A stretch of DNA of 64,000 nucleotides from assembly GCA_013815465.1 (NCBI GenBank), contig JACDGE010000005.1:1-64000 (forward strand), read 5' to 3'. The notes below the pieces were generated by a model. That model was given only the letters and a program-made list of their open reading frames with translations. It was not told the origin of the DNA and did no database searches. Both the position numbers and the translations under genes were made by a program. Of the stretch, positions 16,240 to 26,564 are shown in pieces. The number at the start of each line of letters is the position of its first letter. Within the stretch, counting starts at the first letter, position 1. The stretch comes from Alphaproteobacteria bacterium (GTDB lineage Bacteria; Pseudomonadota; Alphaproteobacteria; UBA9655).

Positions 16240-16930
16240 GATTTTGATAGGTTATCAGGGTTTCCATAAAATCTTCTGAGGTAAAGTCTGGCCAAAATTT
16301 ATCAACAAAAAGAAGTTCCGTATAGGCAAGCTGCCAAAGTAAATAATTACTCATGCGTTGCTCTCCACTTGTGCGAATAAGAAGATCGGGGTCGGGAATG
16401 CCTGCGGTGTAAAGATGATCTTCAAAAATTTGCTCAGTGATGTTTTCAGGGTCGAGTCTTCGATCTCTGACTTTTTGCCCAATTTTTTGTACTGCATGAA
16501 GTATTTCAGCTCGGCTTCCATAGCTTATGGCCATCTGTAACGTAATTGTTTTGTTGGTTTTTGTGAGTTCTTCCACTTCCTCAACAAGGGTGAGAATGGT
16601 GTTGGGAAGCAGTTCTCGTTGTCCAATAACCTTTAATTTGACGCCTTCCTTATGGAATTCCTCCGCTTCAGATTCAAGGTAATGTTTTAAAAGGGTCATT
16701 AAGCCAGAAACTTCGTTGGGGTCGCGTCTCCAATTTTCAGAGGAAAAAGCATACAGAGTAAGGTATGAAATACCGAGGCGCGCTGCCGTCGTTACGATTT
16801 CTCTCGCCACTTCGCTCCCCCGCTTGTGTCCTTCAAGGCGAGAAAGAGATTGTTGACGTGCCCAACGACCATTGCCATCCATAATAATGGCGACATGTTG
16901 TGGGACTTTGAGAAGAGGGTTGTTTGTCAT
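16211..16930 (-). CDS. uppS: Undecaprenyl diphosphate synthase
   Basis: A 239-residue cis-prenyltransferase that makes the C55 lipid carrier for peptidoglycan. The N-terminal motif HVAIIMDGNGRWAR contains the catalytic Asp, and YAFSSENWRRDPNEV and DLLIRTSGEQRMSNYLLWQ are the conserved substrate and IPP-binding regions. The length fits. It starts 14 bases after frr and overlaps cdsA. Confidence 0.97.
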   Translation of the reverse strand: MTNNPLLKVPQHVAIIMDGNGRWARQQSLSRLEGHKRGSEVAREIVTTAARLGISYLTLYAFSSENWRRDPNEVSGLMTLLKHYLESEAEEFHKEGVKLKVIGQRELLPNTILTLVEEVEELTKTNKTITLQMAISYGSRAEILHAVQKIGQKVRDRRLDPENITEQIFEDHLYTAGIPDPDLLIRTSGEQRMSNYLLWQLAYTELLFVDKFWPDFTSEDFMETLITYQNRERRFGTAA

Positions 16931-16944
16931 CGGGATTTTTTACC

Positions 16945-17508
16945 TCAAACGCTCATAATTTCTTTTTCTTTTTGTGAGAGAGAGTCATCTATTTTCTTAA
17001 TAAATTCATCAGTTACCTTTTGGATTTCCTCCGAAACACGATGAGAATCATCTTCCGAAAGATCACCCTTTTTTTCCATAGCTTTTATATGATCCATTCC
17101 ATCTCGACGGATATTTCGAATGGAAATGCGTCCTTGTTCTGCATATTTCCCCGCAACTTTAACGAGTTCCTTGCGGCGTTCTTCACTGAGCTCGGGAAGA
17201 GGCACACGAATAACTGACCCCATCGCAGACGGATTAAGACCGAGCCCTGCATCGCGAATGGCTTTTTCCACAGCTGAAGTCAAAGATTCATCCCACACTT
17301 GCACCGTGAGTAGGCGGGGCTCAGGAACGTTAATGTTTCCGACCTGATTAATATGCATGCGGCTGCCATAGGCATCGACCACAACCGATTCTAAAAGGGA
17401 AGGGGAGGCTCTACCCGTTCGTAACCCTGAAAAATCCTTGTGTGCCATGTCAAAGGCTGTGGTCATTTTTTTTCTTAAGTCTAAGACAATTTCCTTACTC
17501 ACAGTCAC
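16945..17508 (-). CDS. frr: Ribosome recycling factor
   Basis: A 187-residue protein of the usual length. It has [15 protein letters not shown] near the start, [14 protein letters not shown] in the middle, and the conserved helical ending [20 protein letters not shown]. With EF-G it splits post-termination ribosomes. It lies between pyrH (75 bases upstream) and uppS (14 bases downstream). Confidence 0.97.
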   Translation of the reverse strand: MTVSKEIVLDLRKKMTTAFDMAHKDFSGLRTGRASPSLLESVVVDAYGSRMHINQVGNINVPEPRLLTVQVWDESLTSAVEKAIRDAGLGLNPSAMGSVIRVPLPELSEERRKELVKVAGKYAEQGRISIRNIRRDGMDHIKAMEKKGDLSEDDSHRVSEEIQKVTDEFIKKIDDSLSQKEKEIMSV

Positions 17509-17583
17509 CTCGTTTGGTTTGATGCTCCCACTATACTTAATGAGGGAGAGAATAGGAATAGATATTTTTGTCGCAGACTATCC

Positions 17584-18306
17584 CTACCGAATAAGGGTGA
17601 ATCGGCCTTTCCCTTCGATAGCCTCTACAATGCCTTGGGGATGGAGAATAGAAAACACCATGATCGGAATGTGACTCTCTCGGGCAACTGAAACCGCGGC
17701 AGCATCCATCACTTGTAGATTTTCTGTCAAAATATGTTGATAGGTCAATTCAGGGTAGAAGGTGGCATTTTTGTCCTTTACAGGGTCCGCACTATAAACG
17801 CCATCAACTTTCGTTGCTTTCATCAAGACTTGGCAATTCAACTCTGACGCCCTTAAGGCAGCGGCAGAATCCGTGGTAAAATAAGGATTGCCCGTGCCCG
17901 CGGCGCAAATAACAATCCTTCCTTTCTCCATATGATGGGCGGCTCTTCGGCGAATATAGGGCTCACAAATAGACTGCATGGGAATGGCAGACATCACCCG
18001 GGTTTCAATGTCCATTTGTTCAAGTTTGCTTTGCAAAGCGAGGGCATTCATAATGGTGCCCAGCATGCCCATATGATCAGAGGTGGTGCGCTCAATACCT
18101 TGGGCTTCTCCATTCAATCCGCGGAAGATATTGCCTCCTCCGACCACAATAGCTTGTTCCACTCCCATTTCATGGACATGTTTGATTTCGGCACAGATTC
18201 GTTCAACTGTCGGTAAATCAAGGCCATAGGACAAATTGCCCATGAGGGCCTCGCCAGATAATTTTAAGAGGATACGTTTATAAAGGGGTTTTCGTGATGG
18301 GGTCAT
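17584..18306 (-). CDS. pyrH: Uridylate kinase
   Basis: A 240-residue amino-acid-kinase-fold enzyme that phosphorylates UMP. It has [12 protein letters not shown] at the start, [10 protein letters not shown], the [16 protein letters not shown] region and [16 protein letters not shown], all characteristic. It is the first gene of pyrH-frr-uppS-cdsA. In most alphaproteobacteria rpsB-tsf precede it; here the upstream neighbour is an exported orphan. Confidence 0.97.
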   Translation of the reverse strand: MTPSRKPLYKRILLKLSGEALMGNLSYGLDLPTVERICAEIKHVHEMGVEQAIVVGGGNIFRGLNGEAQGIERTTSDHMGMLGTIMNALALQSKLEQMDIETRVMSAIPMQSICEPYIRRRAAHHMEKGRIVICAAGTGNPYFTTDSAAALRASELNCQVLMKATKVDGVYSADPVKDKNATFYPELTYQHILTENLQVMDAAAVSVARESHIPIMVFSILHPQGIVEAIEGKGRFTLIR

Positions 18307-18424
18307 TGAATGCGCCTTCTTGAAAGAGAAATATACTTATCTGACAAAATACTTAACCCTTCAGGCATACAAAAGTCAATGCATCCTTCAAATTCCATAA
18401 AATAAACAACCCGCTGTGTTCAAT

Positions 18425-20329
18425 TTATTTACGCGCTTGTACCTCAAGAACACCTTCGAGAATCCCCATGTCGATAAGCAAAAATTCCATCAGTTCTTGT
18501 CGATAAGGAGTGGGGATAGGGCCCTCCCATGCGGGCGGGATTGTCCATACTTTGTTATTTGGAGCCGTTGCTTTTCTATGGCTGCCCCCACCACTCGCAT
18601 TCGTGATTTTGCAGTTAAATCCCTTTTTCTTTTCAAGAAGGTCTATAACGTTTTTCTGTGTAATATTTCGATCATAAACTTTACCAGTCAAACATTCAAA
18701 CACATAGTAATCTTGAGGACTAAGCATAATAACTTTTGGTTGGGGAACGATAATGTTTTTTTCCTTTTCTATGATCGGAATAAAGGGGGGATGGGTCTCA
18801 TCGGGACGTTTTTTAACCTTAGATTTTTTTTGAACGCAGTTCTCAATTTCTGGCTCAATGGAGGAGTTTGGAATCTCCAATATCTGTTTTTCAAAGGATG
18901 CAGAAAATTCAACAGATGAAGCCCCTTCTTTTTGCAATTTAAGGGCTTGTTGCTTTGCTATGAGTTCTTCGGCAATTCTACGTTCTTCTGCTTCCCGCTT
19001 TTGTTTGATCTCTTTGTGCCTTTGTCTTTCTTGTTTTTCTTGTCGAATCATTTGGGCGATGGCACGCTCTCGACGCTCTTTATGGTCTTGATGAAGTTTG
19101 GCATAAAAATCGTTAAGTGGTGTTTGATTCTCCGCAAGGCTTTCGAGCCTGGCAATAATAAATTCCTGCTCTTTTTCGGGAGTGTTCTTATACTCGTCCT
19201 TGTATATTTTTTCTCGGTAAGTTTTGAGAGCAAGGTCTAAATGTTCTTGTCCTTTGCTTTTATACATTGCTGTTATCTGGTCATTCACACCTTTGACATT
19301 TAATATTGTGTTACTCGCACCTTTGAGTGTACCACAATAGGTGCTCCACAAAAGGAGGGTATGAGTCTCTTGACTTAAAACGGCCGGTAGTCCCTTGAAA
19401 GCGGCTGGAGTAATCGTAAAAGTGTTGGTAGCTTTAATTTGTGATTGTTTCTTTTGTGACGGCAACTCTCTTGTAGTGTACCAGTTAATTTTAATAGGAC
19501 TATTAAGCAAATATTGGGTAAATAAGGTTACGAGCTTATCTAAACAATCAATATTTTTCGTCAAGGTTGTATATTTTTGATAGGTATCAGGTTCTTGAAA
19601 AATTGTTATATTTGAAGCAATTTTATTGTGGATGAGTAAACTTTGGCGCAAAGCAAGCATCAACTGTACTTTAACTTCATCTTCTTGTTCCTGAATTTTT
19701 TTTAGTTTATAACTTTCGTTTCCACAGGAAAGGGCTGCTAAATGCAAGTCAATGATTTTAATGGGGTCTTTCTCCGTATTAGCACATAAACTATACCCTA
19801 AACCGAGTTGAGAAAGGATGATGCTTAAATGACTTCGCGTCGTAAAGGCTTCCGTCTGATTTTCTTGCGTAGGGCAAAGATTACTATAAGTTTTATGACT
19901 CTCTCTCATGACTTTTACAGCGTCTTTTAAGAGATCAACTTGCTTTTGCATTGGTGTTGTTGGGTAGAGACGCGTAAGATTATGGAGGACTATTCCTTGG
20001 CTTCTCAAACTGCAAGCTATTAATTGAGTAAAAGTCTCTGTTGTTAATGGATCATTTATGTTTAAAAGTGTAGGCATATGTGGTTCTAAAAAGGTGATAA
20101 CTTCATGGAAGGAGTTAGCTTTTTCCTGGGAATCCTTCATTTTATCGGCTTTTTCATAAAGTTTCCGACTCTGCTGGGCAAGCGTAATGATGTAGTTATT
20201 TGGATCCTCCTTAATGTAGATGGTATGATGAGGAACATCATCGTCTCCTTTTTCCATCGCCATACAGGGATGCATGGTTGTCAAAAGTGCAGAAGTTAAG
20301 GAAAGTGTTATAAAAAATTTACGATTCAT
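18425..20329 (-). CDS. Large exported protein with a HicA-like C-terminal domain
   Basis: A 634-residue protein from the ATG at 20329. The longer frame to 20371 lacks a ribosome site, and the chosen start opens a clean signal peptide (MNRKFFITLSLTSALLTTMH). The middle is helical and may be TPR-like, with a highly charged coiled-coil segment near residues 413-470 (Lys/Glu/Arg/Gln-rich). Residues about 555-620 read VIDLLEKKKGFN, then GGGSHRK, then KVWTIPP and RQELMEFLLIDMGI. That order and spacing match HicA/YcfA mRNA interferases, including the His of the GSH motif. No HicB-like gene is adjacent. The export signal with a HicA fold is unusual. Function is unknown, and an effector or secreted toxin is only a hypothesis. 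Confidence 0.65.
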   Translation of the reverse strand: MNRKFFITLSLTSALLTTMHPCMAMEKGDDDVPHHTIYIKEDPNNYIITLAQQSRKLYEKADKMKDSQEKANSFHEVITFLEPHMPTLLNINDPLTTETFTQLIACSLRSQGIVLHNLTRLYPTTPMQKQVDLLKDAVKVMRESHKTYSNLCPTQENQTEAFTTRSHLSIILSQLGLGYSLCANTEKDPIKIIDLHLAALSCGNESYKLKKIQEQEDEVKVQLMLALRQSLLIHNKIASNITIFQEPDTYQKYTTLTKNIDCLDKLVTLFTQYLLNSPIKINWYTTRELPSQKKQSQIKATNTFTITPAAFKGLPAVLSQETHTLLLWSTYCGTLKGASNTILNVKGVNDQITAMYKSKGQEHLDLALKTYREKIYKDEYKNTPEKEQEFIIARLESLAENQTPLNDFYAKLHQDHKERRERAIAQMIRQEKQERQRHKEIKQKREAEERRIAEELIAKQQALKLQKEGASSVEFSASFEKQILEIPNSSIEPEIENCVQKKSKVKKRPDETHPPFIPIIEKEKNIIVPQPKVIMLSPQDYYVFECLTGKVYDRNITQKNVIDLLEKKKGFNCKITNASGGGSHRKATAPNNKVWTIPPAWEGPIPTPYRQELMEFLLIDMGILEGVLEVQARK

Positions 20330-20367
20330 AAATATCACCAATAAAAAATGTATGTTAATTAATGCGA

Positions 20368-20396
20368 ACATATCTCAATTATTGTGTTAATTGCAA
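20368..20396 (-). promoter_or_regulatory. Candidate sigma-70 promoter for the HicA-like gene
   Basis: On the minus strand, TTGCAA (20396-20391) and TATGTT (20373-20368) are 17 bases apart in AT-rich sequence, 39 bases before the chosen ATG at 20329. Confidence 0.4.
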
Positions 20397-20497
20397 TACA
20401 TTGTTGACAAAAAAATATTCTATATGATGATCCGGGATCTTATATGAGCGGAGTCTTTATCGTTACACTGAACCTACTGCAGCATTCAAACACCACT

Positions 20498-22105
20498 TTA
20501 CCCCACTTTCAAATCAAACGCCGCTTTAATCAAAGCTTTTGTATAGGGCTCTTGGGGAGAGTCAAAGATGGTATGGGTTGATCCTTGCTCTACAATTTTT
20601 CCATTTTTCATCACAACCACATCATGGCTGATGGCGCGTACCACAGCCAAGTCATGGCTAATGAAGAGATAGGAAAGTTTATGCGTCAGCTGAAGATTGC
20701 GCAATAAATCAATAATATCCACTTGTACGGAGCGATCGAGGGCTGAGGTTGGCTCATCAAGGACGATGAGCTTGGGCTTGAGAACAATGGCGCGGGCAAT
20801 GGCGATGCGCTGGCGTTGGCCACCTGAAAACTCGTGGGGATAGCGATAGCGTGAGTCAGGATCTAATCCCACCTCCACCAAAGCTTGAATGACCTGAGAC
20901 TCCCGTTCTGCTGGTGTTTTGCCCAGCCCATGAATTTCAAGGCCTTCTGCGACGATTTGGCTCACACTCATGCGGGGGCTAAGTGAACCGTAAGGATCTT
21001 GAAAGACAACCTGCATTTCACGCCTCAAAGGACGCATGGCGTGCCGTGAGAAATTTTGGATTTCACGTTGATGGAACCAAATCTTTCCTTCGCTTTTTTC
21101 AAGCCGCAGAAGGGCCATGGCAAGGGTTGTTTTGCCTGAGCCACTTTCTCCCACCACCCCTAAAGTGTGGCCTTCTTTCAGGCTGAGGCTTACATCATCA
21201 ACGGCGTGGATATCTGCGACTTTTCTCCGCAATAAGCCCTCTCGAATATCGAAATAGACTTTTAAATGAGCTGTTTTTAAGAGGGGGGCTGCATCGGATG
21301 ATGCAGGGGCCGCTTCTCCCCGGGGAAAAGAATCAATGAGGTGCTTGGTATAAGGGGCTTTTGGATGGGCAAAGACCTCGCGCGTTTCACCTGTATCTAC
21401 CATGTGGCCATCTTTCATCACCACAAGGCGATCAGCCATTTTTCGCACGATCCCTAAGTCATGGGTAATCAATAGCATGGCCATGCCAAGCTGACGTTGT
21501 AGATCCTTTAGTAAATCCAAAAGCTGGGCTTGGATGGTGACATCAAGGGCTGTTGTAGGCTCATCCGCAATCAGGATCTCTGGCTCACAAGCGAGAGCCA
21601 TGGCAATCATGACCCGTTGCCGTTGCCCTCCAGAAAGCTGGTGAGGATAGGCCTGAAGGCGGGACTTTCCATCCTTAAAGCCGGCCATTTCAAGAACTTC
21701 AAGACATCGGCTATGGGCCGTTTTCCCCGTGAGTCCTTTATGTACCTGCAGGACTTCCGTAATCTGCTTTTCCACATTATGGAGGGGATTGAGAGACGTC
21801 ATGGGCTCTTGAAAAACCATGGATATTTTATTGCCCCGAATTTTGCGCAAATAATTTTCGCCCGCACCCACCAAATCCTTTTCCTTAAAATAGATATGAC
21901 CCGTGGGATGTGAGGCTTTAGGATAGGGTAAGAGTTGAAGAATGGAAAGGGCAGTGACAGACTTTCCTGACCCACTCTCGCCCACAATAGCGACCGTTTC
22001 ATGAGGGTTGAGCGTAAAGGAGACGGATTTTACCGCTTCAATGAGTTTGTCCCCTTGAGTGAAGTTAACGCTTAAGTTTTCAACGGAGAGTAAGGGTTTT
22101 ATCAT
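20498..22105 (-). CDS. yejF: Peptide ABC transporter, double ATPase subunit
   Basis: A 535-residue protein with two ABC ATPase domains in tandem. The Walker A motifs are GESGSGKSV (about residue 42) and GESGSGKTT (about residue 320). The signatures LSGGQRQR and FSGGQRQR are each followed by a Walker B ending in DEPT. This fused architecture is that of YejF, which powers uptake of oligopeptides (microcin C in E. coli). Its ATG overlaps the stop of yejE (ATGA). It is the last gene of yejABEF. Confidence 0.95.
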   Translation of the reverse strand: MIKPLLSVENLSVNFTQGDKLIEAVKSVSFTLNPHETVAIVGESGSGKSVTALSILQLLPYPKASHPTGHIYFKEKDLVGAGENYLRKIRGNKISMVFQEPMTSLNPLHNVEKQITEVLQVHKGLTGKTAHSRCLEVLEMAGFKDGKSRLQAYPHQLSGGQRQRVMIAMALACEPEILIADEPTTALDVTIQAQLLDLLKDLQRQLGMAMLLITHDLGIVRKMADRLVVMKDGHMVDTGETREVFAHPKAPYTKHLIDSFPRGEAAPASSDAAPLLKTAHLKVYFDIREGLLRRKVADIHAVDDVSLSLKEGHTLGVVGESGSGKTTLAMALLRLEKSEGKIWFHQREIQNFSRHAMRPLRREMQVVFQDPYGSLSPRMSVSQIVAEGLEIHGLGKTPAERESQVIQALVEVGLDPDSRYRYPHEFSGGQRQRIAIARAIVLKPKLIVLDEPTSALDRSVQVDIIDLLRNLQLTHKLSYLFISHDLAVVRAISHDVVVMKNGKIVEQGSTHTIFDSPQEPYTKALIKAAFDLKVG

Positions 22106-23127
22106 AAATTTGTCTTTCGTGGATCAAAGGCATCACGGATAGCCTCACCAATAAAAATTAAAAGGGTTAACATCACAGCCAGCACCATAAAGGCCGTCAT
22201 GCCAAGCCAAGGCGCCTGCAGATTGTTTTTTCCCTGATTCAACATCTCTCCAAGAGAGGGCGATCCAAGAGGTAGCCCAAACCCCAAAAAATCAAGGGAT
22301 GTCAGTGTGGTAATGGATCCATTCAGAATAAAGGGCATAAAGGTGAGGGTCGCAACCATGGCATTGGGGAGAACATGGCGATAAATAATGCGAGGTGTGG
22401 CAAGCCCCAAGGCACGGGCGGCTCTAACGTAATCCAAATTACGAGCGCGTAAAAATTCAGCACGGACAACAGGGACGAGTGCCATCCAACTAAACAAGAG
22501 CATCAATAGGAGAAGCCACCAAAAGGTAGGCTGGACAAGACTCGCTAAGATAATCAGCAAATATAAGACGGGCATGCCTGACCATATTTCCATGAACCTT
22601 TGGAAAATAAGATCGGTGAGTCCTCCAAAATAGCCTTGGATAGCCCCTGCCGTTACGCCAAACACGGAACTAAAAATCGTGAGCGTCAGGCCAAACAAAA
22701 CAGAGATCCGAAATCCATAGATGAGACGGGCCAAGACATCCCGTCCTTGATCATCCGTTCCCAACCAGTTTTCCTTAGATGGCGGGGCAGGGGCGGGCAC
22801 GGGCAAATCATAGTTGACCGTGTTGTAGCTATAGGGAATAAGGGGCCAGATCATCCATCCCTTTTTATTAATTAAATCCTTAACAAAGGGATCTCGATAG
22901 TTGGTTTCCGTTTCAAATTCTCCCCCAAAGGTTGTTTCCGGGTATTCTTTGAACACAGGGAAATAATAATGATGCTCATAACTGACAAGTAAAGGTTTAT
23001 CATTGGCAATAAATTCCGCAAAGAGTGTGAGAAAGAACAAGATGAGGAAAAGCCAAAAGCAAACATACCCGCGTTTATTGGCTCTAAACTGAGCGAGGCG
23101 GCGCTTTGTGAGGGGGGAGAGGGTCAT
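22102..23127 (-). CDS. yejE: Peptide ABC transporter permease YejE
   Basis: A 341-residue inner-membrane permease with about six TM segments. It has the long periplasmic insert after TM1 typical of YejE, and the EAA-type loop RAARALGLATPRIIYRHVLPNA that contacts the ATPase. I chose the ATG at 23127 (MTLSPLTKRR), which has GGGAG 8 bases upstream, over the ATG at 23142, which lacks a site. It forms the importer with YejB, YejA and YejF. Confidence 0.94.
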   Translation of the reverse strand: MTLSPLTKRRLAQFRANKRGYVCFWLFLILFFLTLFAEFIANDKPLLVSYEHHYYFPVFKEYPETTFGGEFETETNYRDPFVKDLINKKGWMIWPLIPYSYNTVNYDLPVPAPAPPSKENWLGTDDQGRDVLARLIYGFRISVLFGLTLTIFSSVFGVTAGAIQGYFGGLTDLIFQRFMEIWSGMPVLYLLIILASLVQPTFWWLLLLMLLFSWMALVPVVRAEFLRARNLDYVRAARALGLATPRIIYRHVLPNAMVATLTFMPFILNGSITTLTSLDFLGFGLPLGSPSLGEMLNQGKNNLQAPWLGMTAFMVLAVMLTLLIFIGEAIRDAFDPRKTNL

Positions 23128-23150
23128 TTCTTTAACTCCCATCAGCTGGT

Positions 23151-23272
23151 GTCATCCCCGCGTAGGCGGCGCTCCAACAACTGGTTGAAATATCGTTGGA
23201 TTCCCGCCTTTGCGGGGATGACACCCCTGGGGGATACTGACTACTGGCTACTGAGTACTGAATACTGATCAT
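23151..23272. repeat. Palindrome and CTGA-rich tract between yejB and yejE
   Basis: GTCATCCCCGC (23151-23161) pairs perfectly with GCGGGGATGAC (23212-23222). It is followed by a tract of repeated ACTGA/TACTGA words (23232-23270). Related CTGA/CAGT words occur at 24376-24480, 7687-7720 and near 51478. Confidence 0.65.
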
Positions 23273-24375
23273 CCAACCCTCTTTTCAAAATCAATGCGGG
23301 GATCCACAAATGTATAGGTCAAGTCCCCAAGGATATGAAGGAAGAGTCCAATCAATGTAAAAACATAGAGAGTCCCAAAAACAACTGGATAGTCTCGATT
23401 AATGGCCGACTCAAAGCCCAATAATCCTAGCCCATCTAAAGAAAAAATGACTTCAATAAGCAAAGAACCTGCAAAGAAAATATGCAGCAAGGCCGCAGGC
23501 ATGCCCGCAATGACAATGAGCATGGCATTGCGAAAGACGTGTCCAAAAAGGACACGATGTTGGGTGAGGCCTTTGGCACGTGCTGTCAGGACGTATTGTT
23601 TATTAATTTCCTCTAAGAAGGAGTTTTTCGTCAGAAAGGTAAGGCTTGCAAAGCCCGAAATGACCAGGGCTGTAATGGGCAAAGTCATGTGCCATAAATA
23701 ATCCAAAATTTTCCAGCCCCAATTGAGTTCATGCCAGTTATCTGAGACAAGCCCTCTTAGGGGGAAGATCGACCAAAAACTCCCTCCCGCAAAGAGCACG
23801 ATCAGAAGAATAGCAAACAAAAACCCAGGAATGGCATAACCCACGATAATAATACTGCTTGACCATATATCAAAAGGGGAGCCATCCAAGACAGCTTTAC
23901 GAATGCCTAATGGAATGGAAATGAGATAGACAAGAAGGGTTGTCCACAAACCAATACTAATGGAAACAGGTAGTTTTTCGAGGATAAGACCAATAACCGA
24001 TCGATCTTTAAAGTAACTCTCTCCGAAATTAAAAGTAATATAGTTTTTCATCATCATAACAAACCGTTCAAGGGGCGGTTTGTCGAATCCGAACATCTTT
24101 TCAAGCTTAGCAACAAATTCTGGATCTAGGCCTTGAGCGCCGCGATATTTAGACTCAGAAAGGCTGGATTCCCCGAATTGCTCAAAACCCTGACTCATAT
24201 CCGCTCCCCCTCCTGTAAGGCGCGCTGTGGCGTCCACATTGGCACCCCGAATTTTAGCAAGCATTTGCTCGACCGGCCCACCAGGGGCGGCTTGGATAAT
24301 GATAAAATTGATGACCATAATCCCAAAAAGGGTGGGGATTATGAGGAGCAAACGTCTGAGGAGGTAGGTGATCAT
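23269..24375 (-). CDS. yejB: Peptide ABC transporter permease YejB
   Basis: A 368-residue permease of the DppB/OppB type. It begins [19 protein letters not shown], the family N-terminus, and has a large periplasmic insertion containing [13 protein letters not shown], usual for YejB, and the EAA loop [20 protein letters not shown]. It has about six TM segments. It lies between yejA and yejE; each gap contains repeat sequence, so the operon has been stretched by insertions. Confidence 0.95.
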   Translation of the reverse strand: MITYLLRRLLLIIPTLFGIMVINFIIIQAAPGGPVEQMLAKIRGANVDATARLTGGGADMSQGFEQFGESSLSESKYRGAQGLDPEFVAKLEKMFGFDKPPLERFVMMMKNYITFNFGESYFKDRSVIGLILEKLPVSISIGLWTTLLVYLISIPLGIRKAVLDGSPFDIWSSSIIIVGYAIPGFLFAILLIVLFAGGSFWSIFPLRGLVSDNWHELNWGWKILDYLWHMTLPITALVISGFASLTFLTKNSFLEEINKQYVLTARAKGLTQHRVLFGHVFRNAMLIVIAGMPAALLHIFFAGSLLIEVIFSLDGLGLLGFESAINRDYPVVFGTLYVFTLIGLFLHILGDLTYTFVDPRIDFEKRVG

Positions 24376-24489
24376 GATTCAGTACTTAGTATCCAGTGTT
24401 CAGTATTCAGGTAATTCTTCAATAGGGTATATTTATGCTCCACCTCAATGGCTTTTCTGAATGCTGAACACTGAGAACTATACACTGCT
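24376..24489. repeat. CTGA/CAGT-rich tract between yejA and yejB
   Basis: The stretch has repeated words such as TCAGTACT, CAGTGTTCAGTATTCAG and CTGAACACTGAG, similar to the tract at 23232-23270. There is no gene here. Such tracts may be remnants of one repeat family. Confidence 0.4.
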
Positions 24490-26337
24490 CTACCTCCCCA
24501 ATTTTTTTTCTAGCACGGGATCCACCCACCAAGTGGAAAACCCAACTCCATCTTTCGGTTTGATTTTGGGTTGGCCAAATTTGTTCCAGTAAGCAATGCG
24601 GCTCTTATTGGCATGATATTCGGGAATTCCAAGGAACTGCCATAGCAAAACCCGATCCAAAGCATGTACGCGTGTCTCAAGGGTTTGTCGGTCAGGAGAC
24701 GTAATGACAAGCTCAATCAGGTGATCTACAATAGGATTTTTGATGCCGGAAAAGTTGTAGCCATTTTTAACATCAGCCTCTTTCGAATTCCAATAAAATC
24801 GTTGCTCATTCCCCGGCGTTTCGCTTTCTGCAAAAATGAATGTTATCATATCATATTCGTAGTTTTGCACGCGTTCTATATATTGGGAGGGCGTCACGGT
24901 GCGGGTTGTCATCACAATACCCAATGGGGTCAGATTCCTTTGGAGGGCCAGAGCGACACGTTCATAAGCAGGATCAGATAGTAAAAATTCAAAGGTAAAG
25001 GGCTCACCAGTCTTTTCATTGACGCGTTTTCCGTCTTTCACAATCCATCCGGCCTCCTTCAAAAGCTTATCAGATTCTGCCAAAACTTTGCGGTCATTTC
25101 CTGCGCCATTGGTGACGGGCAGTGTAAATTCCTTTGTGAAAACCTCCGCGGGCAACTGATCTTTAAAGGGTTCTAGGATTTTGAGCTCTTCCCCTTGGGG
25201 CAGACCAGATGACGCCATGGGAGAGTTGCTAAAAAAGCTATGGGTTCTCACATAAGAGTTAAAGAAAAGGTTTTTGTTAGCCCATTCAAAGTCAAAAGCT
25301 TTCGCGAGGGCTTCCCGCACTTTCCGGTCCTGAAATAAGGGTCTGCGCATGTTAAGAACGTTCATCTGCATGCCCTTTGGCATACGATCCTCTGCTTCCT
25401 TTAAGACAATCTTTCCGGCGGTGACAGCAGGAATTTTATAGCCGGTCGCCCAGTTCTTCGCAATGTTTTCAGAGCGGAAATCATGATCCCCCGATTTAAA
25501 AGCTTCAAACAGAACGTTTTGATCGCGATAATAAATAAACGTTATATCAAAGTTATTTTCTCCTTTTTGTGAAGGGAGATTGGCTGCCCACCATCCGGGC
25601 ACACGTTCATAATTGACCGACTGCCCTGCCTTAAAGCTGACGATCTTATAAGGACCACAGCCAACGGGGGGTGTAAGGTCTGCTTTTTCAAAATCATGCT
25701 TTGTATAATAGGCTTTTGAAAAAACAACAAGTTGTCCTAAAATAACCGGTAGTTCGCGGTTCTTATCAGTTGCAAATGTAAATTTAACTTGATGATCATT
25801 TATTTTTTCAACATTTTTGACATCTTTGTAATATTGAGCATACACAGGTTGCCCTTTTTTCATTAAGGTCTGAAAAGAAAAAATGACATCATCGGCGGTT
25901 ACGGGCGTCCCATCGGAAAATTTAGCATTTTTATTTAAGGTAAAAATTTCGCTTTTACGATCAGGGGCTAACTCCACCTTTTCCGCTAAATAGCCATAGA
26001 AAGACATGGGTTCATCCCCTGAGGGAGCAAGTAAAGTACAATGGAGGCTGCTAGCCCCCGCAGCTGCGTTTCCTTTAATGATAAAGGGGTTAAAGGTATC
26101 ATAGCTGCCAAATGATGCCATTTTGACTACGCCCCCCTTTGGGGCATCGGGGTTTACATAGGCAAAATGATCGAAGTTTGCGGGATACTTTAAGTCTCCA
26201 AAGATGGCAATTCCGTGGGTCGGTTGGGGGGTGGTAGGAATTGTTGGAGGTTCTGTGGGGGAGGGGACGTCTTCAGCGTTGAGAGAGCTAGAAAGCTGGA
26301 TCAGGGAGATTAGAATAAGTGGCTTTAGGTATTTCAT
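24490..26337 (-). CDS. yejA: Peptide ABC transporter, substrate-binding protein YejA
   Basis: A 615-residue family 5 extracellular solute-binding protein. The signal peptide is MKYLKPLILISLIQLSSSLNA, followed by a Pro/Thr-rich linker. The mature start GIAIFGDLKYPANFDHFAYVNP and the internal KGGVVKMASFGSYDTFNPF are characteristic of YejA. The periplasmic protein delivers peptides to YejBE. It is the first gene of the operon, so its promoter would lie in the repeat-containing gap 26338-26564. Confidence 0.95.
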   Translation of the reverse strand: MKYLKPLILISLIQLSSSLNAEDVPSPTEPPTIPTTPQPTHGIAIFGDLKYPANFDHFAYVNPDAPKGGVVKMASFGSYDTFNPFIIKGNAAAGASSLHCTLLAPSGDEPMSFYGYLAEKVELAPDRKSEIFTLNKNAKFSDGTPVTADDVIFSFQTLMKKGQPVYAQYYKDVKNVEKINDHQVKFTFATDKNRELPVILGQLVVFSKAYYTKHDFEKADLTPPVGCGPYKIVSFKAGQSVNYERVPGWWAANLPSQKGENNFDITFIYYRDQNVLFEAFKSGDHDFRSENIAKNWATGYKIPAVTAGKIVLKEAEDRMPKGMQMNVLNMRRPLFQDRKVREALAKAFDFEWANKNLFFNSYVRTHSFFSNSPMASSGLPQGEELKILEPFKDQLPAEVFTKEFTLPVTNGAGNDRKVLAESDKLLKEAGWIVKDGKRVNEKTGEPFTFEFLLSDPAYERVALALQRNLTPLGIVMTTRTVTPSQYIERVQNYEYDMITFIFAESETPGNEQRFYWNSKEADVKNGYNFSGIKNPIVDHLIELVITSPDRQTLETRVHALDRVLLWQFLGIPEYHANKSRIAYWNKFGQPKIKPKDGVGFSTWWVDPVLEKKLGR

Positions 26338-26371
26338 TATTGTTTATTTCCTAAGTTGATTTGAAATTTTT

Positions 26372-26535
26372 AGATCCCGGATCATCCTCGCGAAGGCGGG
26401 GACCTGGATGCCAGTTGAGGGGGCGTTGGCTCTATAACAAACGCTGTTTAAATTGAACTCGTTGTTTATTACAGAGACAAAAATACCCGCCGCTGTCATC
26501 CAGGTCCCCGCCTTCGCGAGGATGATCCGGGATCT
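26372..26535. repeat. Family A palindromic element (164 bp, perfect arms)
   Basis: The left arm 26372-26410 is the exact reverse complement of the right arm 26497-26535 (39 bp, beginning AGATCCCGGATCATCC). The 86-bp core is itself partly palindromic (CTCTATAACAAAC versus GTTTATTACAGAG). The whole unit could fold as one cruciform. It lies between yejA and the cytochrome c gene. Confidence 0.85.
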
Positions 26536-26564
26536 GATTAGAGGGGCTAAAGATAAGGTTATCA

